From: DATKMK01 sp035541895
Lineage (GTDB): Bacteria > Desulfobacterota > Binatia > HRBIN30 > JACQVA1
Assembly: GCA_035541895.1 (NCBI GenBank)
Contig: DATKMK010000114.1
Span: 81,839 to 145,838, forward strand
DNA length: 64,000 nt
Direction of reading: 5' to 3'
Shown here in pieces: positions 17,123 to 26,305 of this stretch. Every line of letters starts with the position of its first letter. Within the stretch, counting starts at the first letter, position 1. A program made the translations under genes and the position numbers. The notes under the pieces were generated by a model that was not told the origin of the DNA, searched no databases, and saw only the letters and a list, made by a program, of their open reading frames with translations.

Positions 17123-18499
17123 ATGTCGCAGTACGTCCCAGAGACCGCTGCCCCGGTGGCGATTGAGCGCTACGATCAGCTCGTCGAGTACTTCGTCGCG
17201 GCCTGCAAGCCGCGCGACCAGTGGCGGATCGGGACCGAGTACGAGAAGGTCGCGGTCCGCATCGAAGACGGCAGTGCGGTACCGTTCTCGGGCCCCCACG
17301 GTATCGAGCAGGTGCTCACCGAGTTGGCGGACCGCTACCACTGGGAGCCGATCCGCGAGGACGGTCGAGTGGTCGCGCTCGGCGGGACGAAAGCCGCGAT
17401 CACCCTGGAACCCGGCGGCCAACTCGAACTGAGCGGCGAGAAGTGCGACAGCGTGCACTGCGCCGCGCACGAGTTTCGCGAGCACATCGAACAGATCGTC
17501 ACCGTCGGCGAGCGCCACGGGATCGTCTTCCTCGGCCTCGGCATGCAGCCCGTCAGCCGTCTGGACGAGATCGAGTGGGTGCCGAAGCGCCGCTACCGGA
17601 TCATGGCGCCGTACATGTTGCAGGTCGGCACACTCGGCCAGCGCATGATGAAACAAACCGCCACCGTGCAGGTGAACCTCGACTATGGCAGCGAAGCCGA
17701 CGCCACGATGAAGATGCGGGTGGCCATGGGCATCGGCACGCTGCTCAACGCGATGTTCGCCAACTCTCCGATCTGCGACGGCCAGCTCAACGGCTACCTC
17801 TCGTATCGCGGCCACATCTGGACCGACACCGATCGCCGCCGGTCGGGGTTGTTGCGCTTCGTGTTCGGATCCGAATGGGGGTTCGCTGACTACGTCGAGT
17901 ACGCGCTCGACGTGCCGATGTACTTCATCGTGCGCGACGGTGTGTGGCACGACATGACGCATCTGACCTTCCGCCGCTTTTGGCAGGACGGCTATCGCGG
18001 TCATCGCGCGACGATGGCCGATTGGAACATTCACCTCACGACGCTGTTTCCGGAAGCGCGCATGAAGGGCTACATCGAGCTGCGCTCGGTGGACAGTCAG
18101 CAACCCGAGTTGATGCTCGCGGTCCCGGCCTTGGCGAAGGGGATTTTTTACGAGTCGGACTGCCTGCTCGCCGCGTGGGATCTGGTGAAGTCGTGGACGT
18201 GGGAGGAGCGGCTCGCCGCGTGGGACGACGGACACAAGCACGCGTTGCGCGCGCGCGCGCGCGGCATCCGGTTGCAGGAATTGGCGCGCGAGTTAGTGGC
18301 GATCGCGGTGGCGGGCTGCGAACGCCAGCGTAAGCTCGACGAGCGCGGCGAAGACGAATCCGTCCATCTCGAACGGCTCGAAGAACTGGTGGCGCGCGGC
18401 GTGTGCCCGGCCGACCTGTTGATCGACAAGTGGGCCGGCGAGTGGGACCGCGAGATTCACAACCTGATCAAGGCGCGCGCGTACCGGTTGGCGGCCTAG
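17123..18499 (+). CDS. gshA: Glutamate-cysteine ligase, plant-type (GCS2 family)
   Basis: Catalyses the first step of glutathione synthesis, joining glutamate and cysteine with ATP. The 458-residue product matches the plant/alphaproteobacterial class: WRIGTEYEKVAV near residue 35, the ITLEPGGQLELSG block that binds glutamate and metal, the QTATVQVNLDYGSEADATMKMRVAMG region and the YIELRSVDSQQP segment. ATG 17123 has a GAAAGGG-like site upstream. Presence of gloA nearby supports a glutathione economy. No gshB was found in the window. Confidence 0.94.
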   Translation: MSQYVPETAAPVAIERYDQLVEYFVAACKPRDQWRIGTEYEKVAVRIEDGSAVPFSGPHGIEQVLTELADRYHWEPIREDGRVVALGGTKAAITLEPGGQLELSGEKCDSVHCAAHEFREHIEQIVTVGERHGIVFLGLGMQPVSRLDEIEWVPKRRYRIMAPYMLQVGTLGQRMMKQTATVQVNLDYGSEADATMKMRVAMGIGTLLNAMFANSPICDGQLNGYLSYRGHIWTDTDRRRSGLLRFVFGSEWGFADYVEYALDVPMYFIVRDGVWHDMTHLTFRRFWQDGYRGHRATMADWNIHLTTLFPEARMKGYIELRSVDSQQPELMLAVPALAKGIFYESDCLLAAWDLVKSWTWEERLAAWDDGHKHALRARARGIRLQELARELVAIAVAGCERQRKLDERGEDESVHLERLEELVARGVCPADLLIDKWAGEWDREIHNLIKARAYRLAA

Positions 18500-18518
18500 T
18501 GTCGTCGCTCACGTTGCA

Positions 18519-19346
18519 ATGACCGCAATCCGCCGGACCGCCTCCACGGCGAACGGCGTCGTTACCCTGCTGACTGATTTCGGTCGCACCGACGGCTTCG
18601 CCGGCATCATGAAGGGCGTGATGCTGCGGGCGAATCCGCGCGTGCGGTTGGTGGATCTAACGCACGAGATTCCGCCGCAGGACGTCGTCGCGGGGGCGTT
18701 GGTGTTGCGCAGCGCGGTGCCGTTCTTCCCGCGCAGCACGGTGCATCTCGCGGTGGTCGACCCCGGCGTCGGCGGTGCGCGACGGGCTCTCGTGGTCGCG
18801 ACGCGCACGGCGCTCTTCGTCGGGCCCGACAACGGATTGCTGTTGCCGGCTGCGCAGGCGTTGGGGATCACCGGGGTACGCGCGATCGACGTAGAACGTC
18901 TACTGAAACGCAAGGTGCTGCGCGAACCGATCAGCCGGACCTTTCAGGGTCGCGATGTCTTCGCGCCGGTCGCGGCGTGGCTGTCGACGGGTGCAGCGGT
19001 GTCGGCGGTTGGTCCGGTTGTGCGCGATCCCGTGGAGCTGCACCTGCCGGTGGGGCAGGTACAACGAAACGCGATCGATGGGGAAGTGATCTACGTCGAC
19101 CGCTTCGGCAACCTCATTACCAACATCACCGGCAAGCAACTCGCTCGCTTCCCCACGCAGCGGGTTTCCGTTAGCATCGGTCGGGTGCGTATTCGCGGAT
19201 TGAGTACAGCCTACGCTGCAGCGCCAGTGGAGTTGCTCGCCATCGTGGGGAGCTGGGGATTGCTGGAGATCGCCGCGCGCAACGCAAGTGCGGCGGCTCG
19301 GTTGTCCGCCGCGCGCGGCACGCGCGTGCACGTGACGGTGAGCTGA
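18519..19346 (+). CDS. S-adenosyl-L-methionine hydrolase (SAM hydroxide adenosyltransferase, DUF62)
   Basis: These enzymes hydrolyse SAM to adenosine and methionine. The 275-residue protein has the family landmarks: VVTLLTDFGRTDGFAGIMKG with the key aspartate, LVDLTHEIPPQDV, the VVDPGVGG loop, FVGPDNGLL, and the C-terminal DRFGNLITNI strand. Length is typical. The gene lies in a co-directional group with gshA upstream, and its stop is one base from the next start. A link with thiol or methionine turnover is plausible but inferred. Confidence 0.93.
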   Translation: MTAIRRTASTANGVVTLLTDFGRTDGFAGIMKGVMLRANPRVRLVDLTHEIPPQDVVAGALVLRSAVPFFPRSTVHLAVVDPGVGGARRALVVATRTALFVGPDNGLLLPAAQALGITGVRAIDVERLLKRKVLREPISRTFQGRDVFAPVAAWLSTGAAVSAVGPVVRDPVELHLPVGQVQRNAIDGEVIYVDRFGNLITNITGKQLARFPTQRVSVSIGRVRIRGLSTAYAAAPVELLAIVGSWGLLEIAARNASAAARLSAARGTRVHVTVS

Positions 19347-19347
19347 G

Positions 19348-20400
19348 ATGAGACTGTTTCGCCGTTCGCCGGCAGTCCACGAGTACTATCCCGCCCCAGC
19401 GACCTGGTCGCAGGCACCGGCGGAGGTCGGCAGCAAGCGAGTGCCCTTGATCCACATCGTGCTGTTCGTCGCCACCTTCATTACGACCTCGATGGCCGGA
19501 GCGTTCGAGGCCGGCGCCGATCCGCTGGCGAATTTCTCCGACATTCGCGCGGGATTTCCGTTTTCGGTCACGCTGCTGTCGATTCTGTTGTTCCACGAAT
19601 TGGGGCACTACACGTTGTCGCGCGTTCACGGGGTGCGCGCGACGCTGCCGTACTTCATCCCCGCGCCGCCGTTTCTCATCGGAACGTTCGGCGCGTTCAT
19701 TCGTATGAAGTCGCCGCCGCGCACGCGCCGCGCGTTGTTCGACGTCGGCGCCGCCGGCCCGTGGGCCGGATTCGTGTTGGCGGTGCCCGCCGTCATCATC
19801 GGCCTGCGTCTCTCCGAGGTGCGCCCGCTCGGCCCGAGCGAAGGCGGGTTGGTGTTGGGCGATTCGATCTTGTTCTCGCTGCTCAGCCGATTGGCGCTTG
19901 GCGTGACCCCCGACGACGTCACGATTCTGCTCCATCCGATCGCGCTCGCGGGTTGGTTCGGTCTGTTCGTGACGTTCATGAATCTGCTGCCGGTCGGCCA
20001 GCTCGACGGCGGCCACGTCGCGTATTCGATGTTCGGCTTTCGCCATCGTTGGGTGGCGCGCGTGTTCTTGCTCGTGGTGTTGTTTCTCGGCACCCGCGGG
20101 TGGCCGGGGTGGTTTTTTTGGGCGGTGCTGATCACGGTGCTCGGTCTCGATCATCCCCCGACACTGGATCCATGGACGCCGCTGGACGGGCGCCGCCGGA
20201 TGGCGTCATGGCTGACCGTGGCGATGTTCGTGCTGACGTTCGTTCCCGAGCCGTTTTCGATGAGTGAGCCGCGTCCCGAGTTTGAGGGCGAGAAGACACC
20301 GGTGGTGCTGCAACATCCGACGCGGCAGTCGCAATTCCGCATCCTGATCGGTGGGCGGCGACCCACCGGGCAGCACCGTGGAGGAGGGGTTGTGATATGA
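19348..20400 (+). CDS. Site-2 protease family (M50) membrane metallopeptidase
   Basis: A 350-residue polytopic membrane protein with the M50 zinc motif HELGH at 83-87 and the second conserved motif LLPVGQLDGGH near residue 215, which supplies the third zinc ligand. It has about six to seven hydrophobic segments, and the spacing matches the short bacterial/plant EGY-like S2P group without PDZ domains. The last about 70 residues are soluble and variable. The stop overlaps the following gene start (ATGA). Likely intramembrane cleavage of a regulatory protein; the substrate is unknown. Confidence 0.92.
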   Translation: MRLFRRSPAVHEYYPAPATWSQAPAEVGSKRVPLIHIVLFVATFITTSMAGAFEAGADPLANFSDIRAGFPFSVTLLSILLFHELGHYTLSRVHGVRATLPYFIPAPPFLIGTFGAFIRMKSPPRTRRALFDVGAAGPWAGFVLAVPAVIIGLRLSEVRPLGPSEGGLVLGDSILFSLLSRLALGVTPDDVTILLHPIALAGWFGLFVTFMNLLPVGQLDGGHVAYSMFGFRHRWVARVFLLVVLFLGTRGWPGWFFWAVLITVLGLDHPPTLDPWTPLDGRRRMASWLTVAMFVLTFVPEPFSMSEPRPEFEGEKTPVVLQHPTRQSQFRILIGGRRPTGQHRGGGVVI

Positions 20401-20849
20401 GTGCGCGACCGAGTTGGGACCAATACTTCATGACCATCACCCGCCAGGTGGCGGAGCGGTCGACGTGCCTGCGTGCGAAGGTCGGCGCGGTCATCGTGCG
20501 CGACCGCAGCATCCTCGCCACCGGCTACAACGGCTCGCCGGCCGGTCTACCCCACTGTCTCGACGCGGGTTGCTTGATCTATCGTTCGCAAACACCGAGC
20601 GGCGACACCGAGGAGAATTGCTTTCGCACGATCCACGCCGAGATCAACGCCATCGCGCAGGCGGCGAAGAACGGCAGCGCGATTCGCGACGCGTCGATCT
20701 ACATCACCCACACGCCGTGCATCCACTGCTTCAAAGTGCTCATCAACACCGGGATCACCCGGATCTGCTACGAGAAGGAATACAAAGTCGCGACGCTCGA
20801 GGAGCTGCGGCGCTTCGCGCATGTCACGCTCGATCAGATCAGCGTCTGA
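20397..20849 (+). CDS. comEB: dCMP deaminase
   Basis: A 150-residue zinc-dependent deaminase that supplies dUMP for dTMP synthesis. Zinc ligands are visible: HAE at 80-82 (with the proton-transferring Glu82) and PCIHC at 107-111. The WDQYFM start, the VGAVIVRDRSILATGYNG strand and the insert with additional cysteines between residues 54 and 75 are typical of the dCMP deaminase class of ComEB type. Start overlaps the protease stop, so translation is coupled. Function is secure; coupling with the protease has no obvious meaning. Confidence 0.94.
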   Translation: MSARPSWDQYFMTITRQVAERSTCLRAKVGAVIVRDRSILATGYNGSPAGLPHCLDAGCLIYRSQTPSGDTEENCFRTIHAEINAIAQAAKNGSAIRDASIYITHTPCIHCFKVLINTGITRICYEKEYKVATLEELRRFAHVTLDQISV

Positions 20850-21305
20850 CTACACGCAGTAGCGCGTGCCGGCGGATTCGAACGCGCACGCATCGATCGG
20901 CGACGATGCGCGTGGCGTCGTTACCGCGTCGGATGATCGGCGTGCCGGCGCCGGCCGCGCGCGACGTTGGCGCGCCCATGCCTCCTCGGTTTTCGCCGCG
21001 TAGCGCCGGATTCGCACCGGGCGATCGCCCGGACTGCAGCGCAGGACGCAGCGCCGCACATAGTCGGCGTTGAGGCCGAGCGCGGCGCAGATGCTGAGGA
21101 ACGAAAATGGATTCGACCAATCGTTCGCCTGGAACCACGTCCGTTCGCGCCGCCACTCATGGTATTCCGACCCATGCGTGACGCGCGACCGGTAGCGGTT
21201 GAACGATTGCACCGCGTCCATCAACACCGCCAGCATCAGCCGCCGCTCTCCATCCTCCGGTAGGACATCGAGGAATTCGATTCCACGCCCTCGGCTCCTC
21301 GCCAT
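20850..21305 (-). CDS. Conserved hypothetical protein with helix-turn-helix-like segment
   Basis: A 151-residue protein. Residues after about 20 show MLAVLMDAVQSFNRYR, then a helical region that resembles a helix-turn-helix (NPFSFLSICAALGLNADYVR), a pattern I recognise from small conserved proteins of deltaproteobacteria-like genomes. The C-terminal third is rich in Arg, Ala and Pro and of low complexity. ATG 21305 follows a GGGAGG site. It lies downstream of the two response regulator genes. DNA binding is a plausible inference, not shown. Confidence 0.65.
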   Translation of the reverse strand: MARSRGRGIEFLDVLPEDGERRLMLAVLMDAVQSFNRYRSRVTHGSEYHEWRRERTWFQANDWSNPFSFLSICAALGLNADYVRRCVLRCSPGDRPVRIRRYAAKTEEAWARQRRARPAPARRSSDAVTTPRASSPIDACAFESAGTRYCV

Positions 21306-21452
21306 GGTTGGCCTCCCTCGCTGAGACCTATGATCGAAGGGTTGGCGCGGCCGGACAATCGCCTCAATTGGGCAGCGCCGCGACCATCTCCGGTGAGACG
21401 GTTGGCAAGAGAGGGGGGACTGCGATCCCGGCAATCCGGGAGGGAGGGGGTT

Positions 21453-21484
21453 GAGACCAGCCGAGGAGGGGGGCGGCTGGTCTC
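21453..21484. terminator. Stem-loop between response regulator gene and hypothetical gene
   Basis: GAGACCAGCCG at 21453-21463 pairs perfectly with CGGCTGGTCTC at 21474-21484 around a G-rich 10-base loop. It lies just downstream of the response regulator stop on the minus strand. No run of T follows, so it may end or protect the transcript rather than act as a classical terminator. Confidence 0.45.
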
Positions 21485-21516
21485 GGGGCGGTGGTGTGGG
21501 GGGGAAACGTTCTAGT

Positions 21517-22134
21517 CTAGACCGCGAGGCCGTGCCGGATGGCGTAGCGGACCAGCTCGGCGGTCGAATGCAGATCGAGCTTGTCGATGATGTGCTTGCG
21601 GTGCGTTTCGACGGTGTTGACGCTGAGGCCGAGCACTTCGGCGGCTTCACGATTGGTGCGCCCGGAGCAAATCAGCGACAGGACCTCGCGTTCGCGTGGA
21701 CTCAACACGTCGGGTACCGGGTCCCCGTCGATCGTCGTCGCCCGCGCCAGCGTAGCGCTGAAGCGGGTTTCACCGCGATGAACCGCCGTCACGGCCTCGA
21801 CGAGGTCTTGGTCATCCGCGTCCTTGAGCAGATAACCCTTGGCGCCGGCTGCGAGGCTTTGACGCACGTACGGTTCATCTGCGTGCATCGACAACATCAG
21901 CACCTTGCTGTCCGGCGCCTGTGCCACGATCTGGCGGGTCGCTTCGACCCCGTTCAGCCCTGGAAGGCTGATATCCATCAGCACCACGTCCGGATGGAGC
22001 GTTTCTGCCATCGACACCGCCTGCGCCCCGTCGCCGATCTCGCCGACCACCGTGATCTGAGGATTGGATTCGAGAATCTTGCGCAATCCGCGGCGCACCA
22101 CCGTGTGATCATCGACCAATAACACCCGTACCAT
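21517..22134 (-). CDS. NarL/FixJ-family response regulator (first of two paralogues)
   Basis: A 205-residue two-domain regulator. The receiver domain has the acidic pair DD at 8-9, the phosphoacceptor Asp54 (VLMDISLPGL) and the conserved Lys in GYLLKDA. The C-terminal LuxR-type helix-turn-helix begins LSPREREVLSLICSGRTNREAAEVLG. It is strongly similar to the regulator encoded just upstream at 22241, sharing the HADxxYxRQSL segment, so the pair is a duplication. The histidine kinase gene at 22863 is the likely partner of one or both. Confidence 0.93.
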   Translation of the reverse strand: MVRVLLVDDHTVVRRGLRKILESNPQITVVGEIGDGAQAVSMAETLHPDVVLMDISLPGLNGVEATRQIVAQAPDSKVLMLSMHADEPYVRQSLAAGAKGYLLKDADDQDLVEAVTAVHRGETRFSATLARATTIDGDPVPDVLSPREREVLSLICSGRTNREAAEVLGLSVNTVETHRKHIIDKLDLHSTAELVRYAIRHGLAV

Positions 22135-22240
22135 GCGTATGGCCCCGTTGTTACTTCAGGCAGCAGGATACGCGCCCACCGACCTCCCCAACAATACCGG
22201 CAACCGGGGAAATTCGACGCCGAAACCGGGGAGGAACAAT

Positions 22241-22891
22241 CTACTGGACAATGCCCTTGCGGACCGCAAAGCGGACCATCTCGGCGGTGTTGTGGAGGTT
22301 GAGTTTCTCCATCAATCGCTTGCGGTGGCTCTCGATCGTGCTCACCGCCACGTCGAGGATCTGCGCCACTTCCTTGTTGCTCTTGCCTTCGGCGATGAGC
22401 TGCAGCACCTCACGCTCGCGATCCGACAGCGCGGCGAGTTCGTCGACCGACGCGTCGGCCTCCGGTTGGTGCAGGAAGGCGTCGAGTACCACGCGCGAAA
22501 CTTCCGGGCTGAAGTACGAGCCCCCTGCACTCAGTGCCGCGATCGCCTTGAGCAGGTCTTGATCGTCGGCGTCCTTGAGCAGGTAGCCTTTGGCGCCAGC
22601 ACGCAAACTCTGACGGATGTAGGCGTCGTCGGCGTGCATCGAGAGGATCAGGACCTTGACGTCGGGCGCGAGCTTGGCGAGCTGGCGAGTGACGTCGATG
22701 CCGTTGAGCCCCGGCAGACTGATGTCGAGAATCGCGATCGTGGGATTGAGGCGTGGAACCGCGTCGAGCGCCGTGCGGCCGTCGGCGAATTCCCCCACGA
22801 TGTCGATGTCCGGGCTCAACTCCAAGATGCGGCGCAGGCCTTGCCGCACGACGGTGTGATCGTCAACCAACAAGACGCGAGTCTTCGCCAT
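22241..22891 (-). CDS. NarL/FixJ-family response regulator (second of two paralogues)
   Basis: A 216-residue regulator with Asp56 as phosphoacceptor (AILDISLPGL) and a LuxR-type HTH (LSDREREVLQLIAEGKSNKEVAQILD). Its first codons overlap the 3' end of the histidine kinase gene by about 29 bases, so kinase and regulator are almost certainly a translationally coupled cognate pair. The ATG at 22891 gives the standard start (MAKTRVLLVDDH); a GTG at 22903 would add four residues. Relative to its paralogue it carries a short insert between receiver and HTH. Confidence 0.94.
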   Translation of the reverse strand: MAKTRVLLVDDHTVVRQGLRRILELSPDIDIVGEFADGRTALDAVPRLNPTIAILDISLPGLNGIDVTRQLAKLAPDVKVLILSMHADDAYIRQSLRAGAKGYLLKDADDQDLLKAIAALSAGGSYFSPEVSRVVLDAFLHQPEADASVDELAALSDREREVLQLIAEGKSNKEVAQILDVAVSTIESHRKRLMEKLNLHNTAEMVRFAVRKGIVQ

Positions 22892-24215
22892 AGTCTTCGT
22901 CACTCTCCGCCGCTTCCACCAACGGAATGGCCAACGCGATCCGCGTCCCGTTGCCCGGCTGCGATTCGATCTCGAACCGGCCGCCGTAGGTGGCGACGCG
23001 CTCGCGCATGCCGATCACGCCCATCGAGTAGTCCGGCGTCGGACTTTGCAGGAACGTCTTGGCATCGAAGCCGCACCCGTCGTCGTGCACCTCCAGCTCG
23101 GCGCGCTCGCTGTCGACGCGCAGTCGTACCCCAACGTGGCGAGCGTTGGCGTGCCGCGCGACGTTGGTGAGCGCCTCCTGCAGGACGCGGTAGAGCGCGA
23201 CTTCGACCGGCCGCGGAAAGCGGGTCTCCGGCGGTGGGGCGTCGACCGTGACCGCGATGCCGGTGCGGTCACCGAAACGGGCGATGAACGACTGCATCGC
23301 CGGCACCAAGCCGAGGTCGTCGAGGACGGCGGGGCGCAGCAACTGCGACAGCGAGCGCACGCTTTGGAGGACCGAGCCGATTTGCTCGCGGGCTTCCGTC
23401 ACCCGTGATCGCAACGGGTCGCCGGCCGGCAGCTCGCGGGCGACGAGTCCGAGATCGAGTCGCACCGCCGTCAACGCTTGTCCGAGATCATCGTGCAACT
23501 CGCGCGCAATCCGCCGCATCATGCGTTCGCTCACCTGCATCATCTTCTGTGACAAGCGCTGCAAGCGACCTTGGTACAGCAGCGACTCTTGGTAGAGCGA
23601 ATCCTTCTGCTCGGCGGTGGTGGCGAGTCGGCTTTCGCGGTCTTGCAGGATGCGAAAGAAATGCAGACCGCCGCCGATGATGATGCCGAAGATCAACCCC
23701 TCGAAACTCACGCTCAGCCGCTGGCGAACGATCAGCGGCACCTGCTCCAGCGCGGCGGTCGGCGCGAAGCCGTTCTGTTCGAGCAGGATCAAGCTCGCCC
23801 CGCTTGCGACCGTGGCTCCCAAGCACTGCCAGCCGATGTCCACCCCGAAGATCAGCCCATAGCTGACGATCTTCAACACGAACGTTGGGACCAACGGACT
23901 GTAGACGCCGCCGGTCCAGTGCGCGGCGAGCGTCATCGGCAACACATTGGCCGTGATGTCGGCCCACACCCGGCCGGACGACAATGTCTCGCGGCGATAG
24001 TGAAAGAACAGCAGGAGGTTCGCCAGGGTGTAGATCGCGAAGGTGGTGTGCACCGTCCACAACGAGACCGTTAAGCCACCGTAGAACGCGTACACGATCG
24101 CCCAACAGGCGCACCCTTCGAGCAGCCTCACGATGAGGATGGCCAGCGATGCCGCGTGAATGCGGCGGTGCTGGATGTGCCCATGCAGGGCAATCTGTCG
24201 CAGACGTGCCCACAT
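22863..24215 (-). CDS. Membrane sensor histidine kinase, HisKA_3 (NarX/DesK-type)
   Basis: A 450-residue kinase. The N-terminal 190 residues contain about six hydrophobic helices and no large periplasmic domain, so the signal is probably sensed in the membrane. A coiled-coil leads to the HisKA_3 dimerisation motif with phospho-acceptor His241 (RELHDDLGQ). The ATPase domain has the N box (LYRVLQEALTNVARHA), DDGCGFD and MRERVATYGG segments. It lies 35 bases after the aminotransferase-MurF fusion gene on the same strand and overlaps the response regulator gene, so it may be part of that transcript. Confidence 0.92.
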   Translation of the reverse strand: MWARLRQIALHGHIQHRRIHAASLAILIVRLLEGCACWAIVYAFYGGLTVSLWTVHTTFAIYTLANLLLFFHYRRETLSSGRVWADITANVLPMTLAAHWTGGVYSPLVPTFVLKIVSYGLIFGVDIGWQCLGATVASGASLILLEQNGFAPTAALEQVPLIVRQRLSVSFEGLIFGIIIGGGLHFFRILQDRESRLATTAEQKDSLYQESLLYQGRLQRLSQKMMQVSERMMRRIARELHDDLGQALTAVRLDLGLVARELPAGDPLRSRVTEAREQIGSVLQSVRSLSQLLRPAVLDDLGLVPAMQSFIARFGDRTGIAVTVDAPPPETRFPRPVEVALYRVLQEALTNVARHANARHVGVRLRVDSERAELEVHDDGCGFDAKTFLQSPTPDYSMGVIGMRERVATYGGRFEIESQPGNGTRIALAIPLVEAAESDEDYGEDSRLVG

Positions 24216-24250
24216 GCTTCTGGCCGCGATGAGAAAATCGGCGCCCGAGT

Positions 24251-26305
24251 TTATAGACCGAACGGCTCGACGTTGGAAAGCGATTCGGCCCTGCCGGCGA
24301 GGAAGTCGCGTAGCGCATCGGTGTCCGCGGCGAATCGACGCGTGATCTCCGCGGCCACGATGATCCCGTAGACGTTGCTGTCGCCGACCACGTCGCGTTC
24401 TACCGCGAGCAACTCACCGTCGATTTCGATCTGTCTCGGGTGGGGCGTGTCGTGCCACTGCGCACGCGAGAACCAGCGCGCGGTGGGAAGTTCCGCCGCC
24501 AGTTTGGTGAGCGACGGATCATCTCCGCAGAGCCAAAGCTGCCCGCCGCGGCGCGCGACGTCGGCGCACACAACTGCCACTTCGCCGCGCAGCACCTCCA
24601 GCGCCTCGTGATCTTCGCTGAAATCGGGCGTCAATGCGGTGATCACGGCGATGTCCGGCCGGACCGTGCGCAGATGTGCCGCCATGTCGCCCGGCCGCCG
24701 CGCGCCGAGTTCGAGTACCAACACGTCGAGCGCGTCACGCGCGAACGTTGCCGACCACGCCGCGCGCACCAGCCCGCGTGCGACTGATCCGACACGCCGG
24801 GCGTCGACTTGCATGTTCAGCACGGCCAACGGCACGCCGATCTCGGTGTTGTAGGAAAGCGGATTGGCGCGGACATGCCGGTGCGGCGCGAGTGCCTCGA
24901 CGAGCAGGCGTTTCAAGACGGTCTTGCCGCGACTGCCCGCGATGGCAATCACGATCGGGCGCCGGCGCGCGAGGTAGAGACGCGCCAGCGCGTGGAGCGT
25001 CGCGATCGCCGTCCGCCGACGGATCCCCACGTGGGAGAATGCCCGGCTGGGGGCGTGGAGCACGACGGGCGCCGCCACCGGCCCGCGCGCCGCGCCGGCG
25101 TTGAAGTAGTCGGCGAGCCGCGCGAACGCCACCTCGATGTCGTCGTCGGCGCGGGCGTAGCAGAATCGCAGATGCGCCTCGCCGGTTGGGCCGAACGCCG
25201 CTCCGGGCACCAGGGCGACGTGCGCACGTTCGAGAATGTCGTGTGCCAGCCGAACCGAATCGCGCGCCATCGGGACGATGTCTTTGACGCGAGGAAACAC
25301 GAAGTACGACGCGTTCGGACGCTGATAGTCGAACACGCTGGACAAGCCGTCGAGATGGGCGATCACGCGATCGCGGCGGCGGCGAAACTGCGCCCGAAAC
25401 TCGGCAATGAACGATTCGCCCAATGTCAGCGCGGCGACGGCCGCGTGCTGCGAGATTACCGGCGCGCAGGTGACGAGCGCGTCGTGCACCTTGAGAATCT
25501 CGCTCACCGGCTCGCGTGCGCCGTGCAGGAAGGCCACGCGCCAGCCGGTCATGCCGTAAGCCTTCGAGAACGACACGATCCGCACGACGCGTCCCCGCGC
25601 CGCAGCGACCTGAGCCGGACTGAACGGGTGTGCGTCGGTGTAGACGAAGTCCTTGTAGACTTCGTCGCTGATCACCGCGAGATCGTGTCGTTCCGCCACC
25701 GCCAACATGCGTTCGACTTGCGGGCGCGAAAAGATCGTCCCGGTGGGATTGTTGGGATTGCAGAGCAACAGTGCCGCGGTGCGCCGGGTGACGCTGGACG
25801 CGATCGCCTCGGGATTCAGGTCGAAGTTGGCGTCCTCGTCGAGCGCGACGAAGCGCGGGACGCCGCCGGCGAGTCGAATCGCCGGCAGATACGAGGTGTA
25901 GGTCGGCGACATCACCAGCACTTCGTCCCCGGGATTGATGGTCGCCAGCAGGGTCGCCGTCACCGCTTCGATCGCGCCACAGGTGACGATGATCTCCCCG
26001 TCCGGGTCGTAGCGCATGTCCTCGCGCCACAAGCTTTCCGCGATCAGCTCGCGCAACTGCGGCAAGCCCGGCGTGAGCGAATACTTAGCGCACTCGCCGG
26101 CCGCGAGCTTCTCGGCCGCGTACCGCTTGATGGGTTCCGGGGTGTCGAAGCTCGGGATACCCTGCGCCAATGAGACCACCCCGGGGATCCGACTCGCCCG
26201 CAACTCAACGGCCTTGATCGGCGACAACTCGATCTCGGTGAGACGGTCCGCCGCGAACGTGCGTCCGGCGGAGTGAGCAGCAAACCGGGGCAGACGCAGC
26301 GCCAT
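24251..26305 (-). CDS. Fusion of PLP aminotransferase (class I/II) with a MurF-like Mur ligase domain
   Basis: A 684-residue two-part protein in one uninterrupted frame. Residues 1-405 are a fold-type I aminotransferase: YSLTPGLPQLRE, CNPNNPTG, and PLP lysine Lys248 in SFSKAYGMTGWR, with a GEAHLRFCYA C-terminal block. Residues about 430-660 resemble the central domain of MurF: P-loop GSRGKT at 457-462, the YNTEIGVPLAVLN motif, LELGARRPGDMAAHL, and a GDSNVYGIIVAAEI segment corresponding to the GxHxVxN region. The MurF N-terminal UDP-sugar domain and the C-terminal domain are absent. The start shares a base with the phosphatase stop (TGATG). The domain identities are well supported. The joint function, perhaps making an amino acid and joining it to an acceptor with ATP, is inference. 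Confidence 0.9.
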   Translation of the reverse strand: MALRLPRFAAHSAGRTFAADRLTEIELSPIKAVELRASRIPGVVSLAQGIPSFDTPEPIKRYAAEKLAAGECAKYSLTPGLPQLRELIAESLWREDMRYDPDGEIIVTCGAIEAVTATLLATINPGDEVLVMSPTYTSYLPAIRLAGGVPRFVALDEDANFDLNPEAIASSVTRRTAALLLCNPNNPTGTIFSRPQVERMLAVAERHDLAVISDEVYKDFVYTDAHPFSPAQVAAARGRVVRIVSFSKAYGMTGWRVAFLHGAREPVSEILKVHDALVTCAPVISQHAAVAALTLGESFIAEFRAQFRRRRDRVIAHLDGLSSVFDYQRPNASYFVFPRVKDIVPMARDSVRLAHDILERAHVALVPGAAFGPTGEAHLRFCYARADDDIEVAFARLADYFNAGAARGPVAAPVVLHAPSRAFSHVGIRRRTAIATLHALARLYLARRRPIVIAIAGSRGKTVLKRLLVEALAPHRHVRANPLSYNTEIGVPLAVLNMQVDARRVGSVARGLVRAAWSATFARDALDVLVLELGARRPGDMAAHLRTVRPDIAVITALTPDFSEDHEALEVLRGEVAVVCADVARRGGQLWLCGDDPSLTKLAAELPTARWFSRAQWHDTPHPRQIEIDGELLAVERDVVGDSNVYGIIVAAEITRRFAADTDALRDFLAGRAESLSNVEPFGL

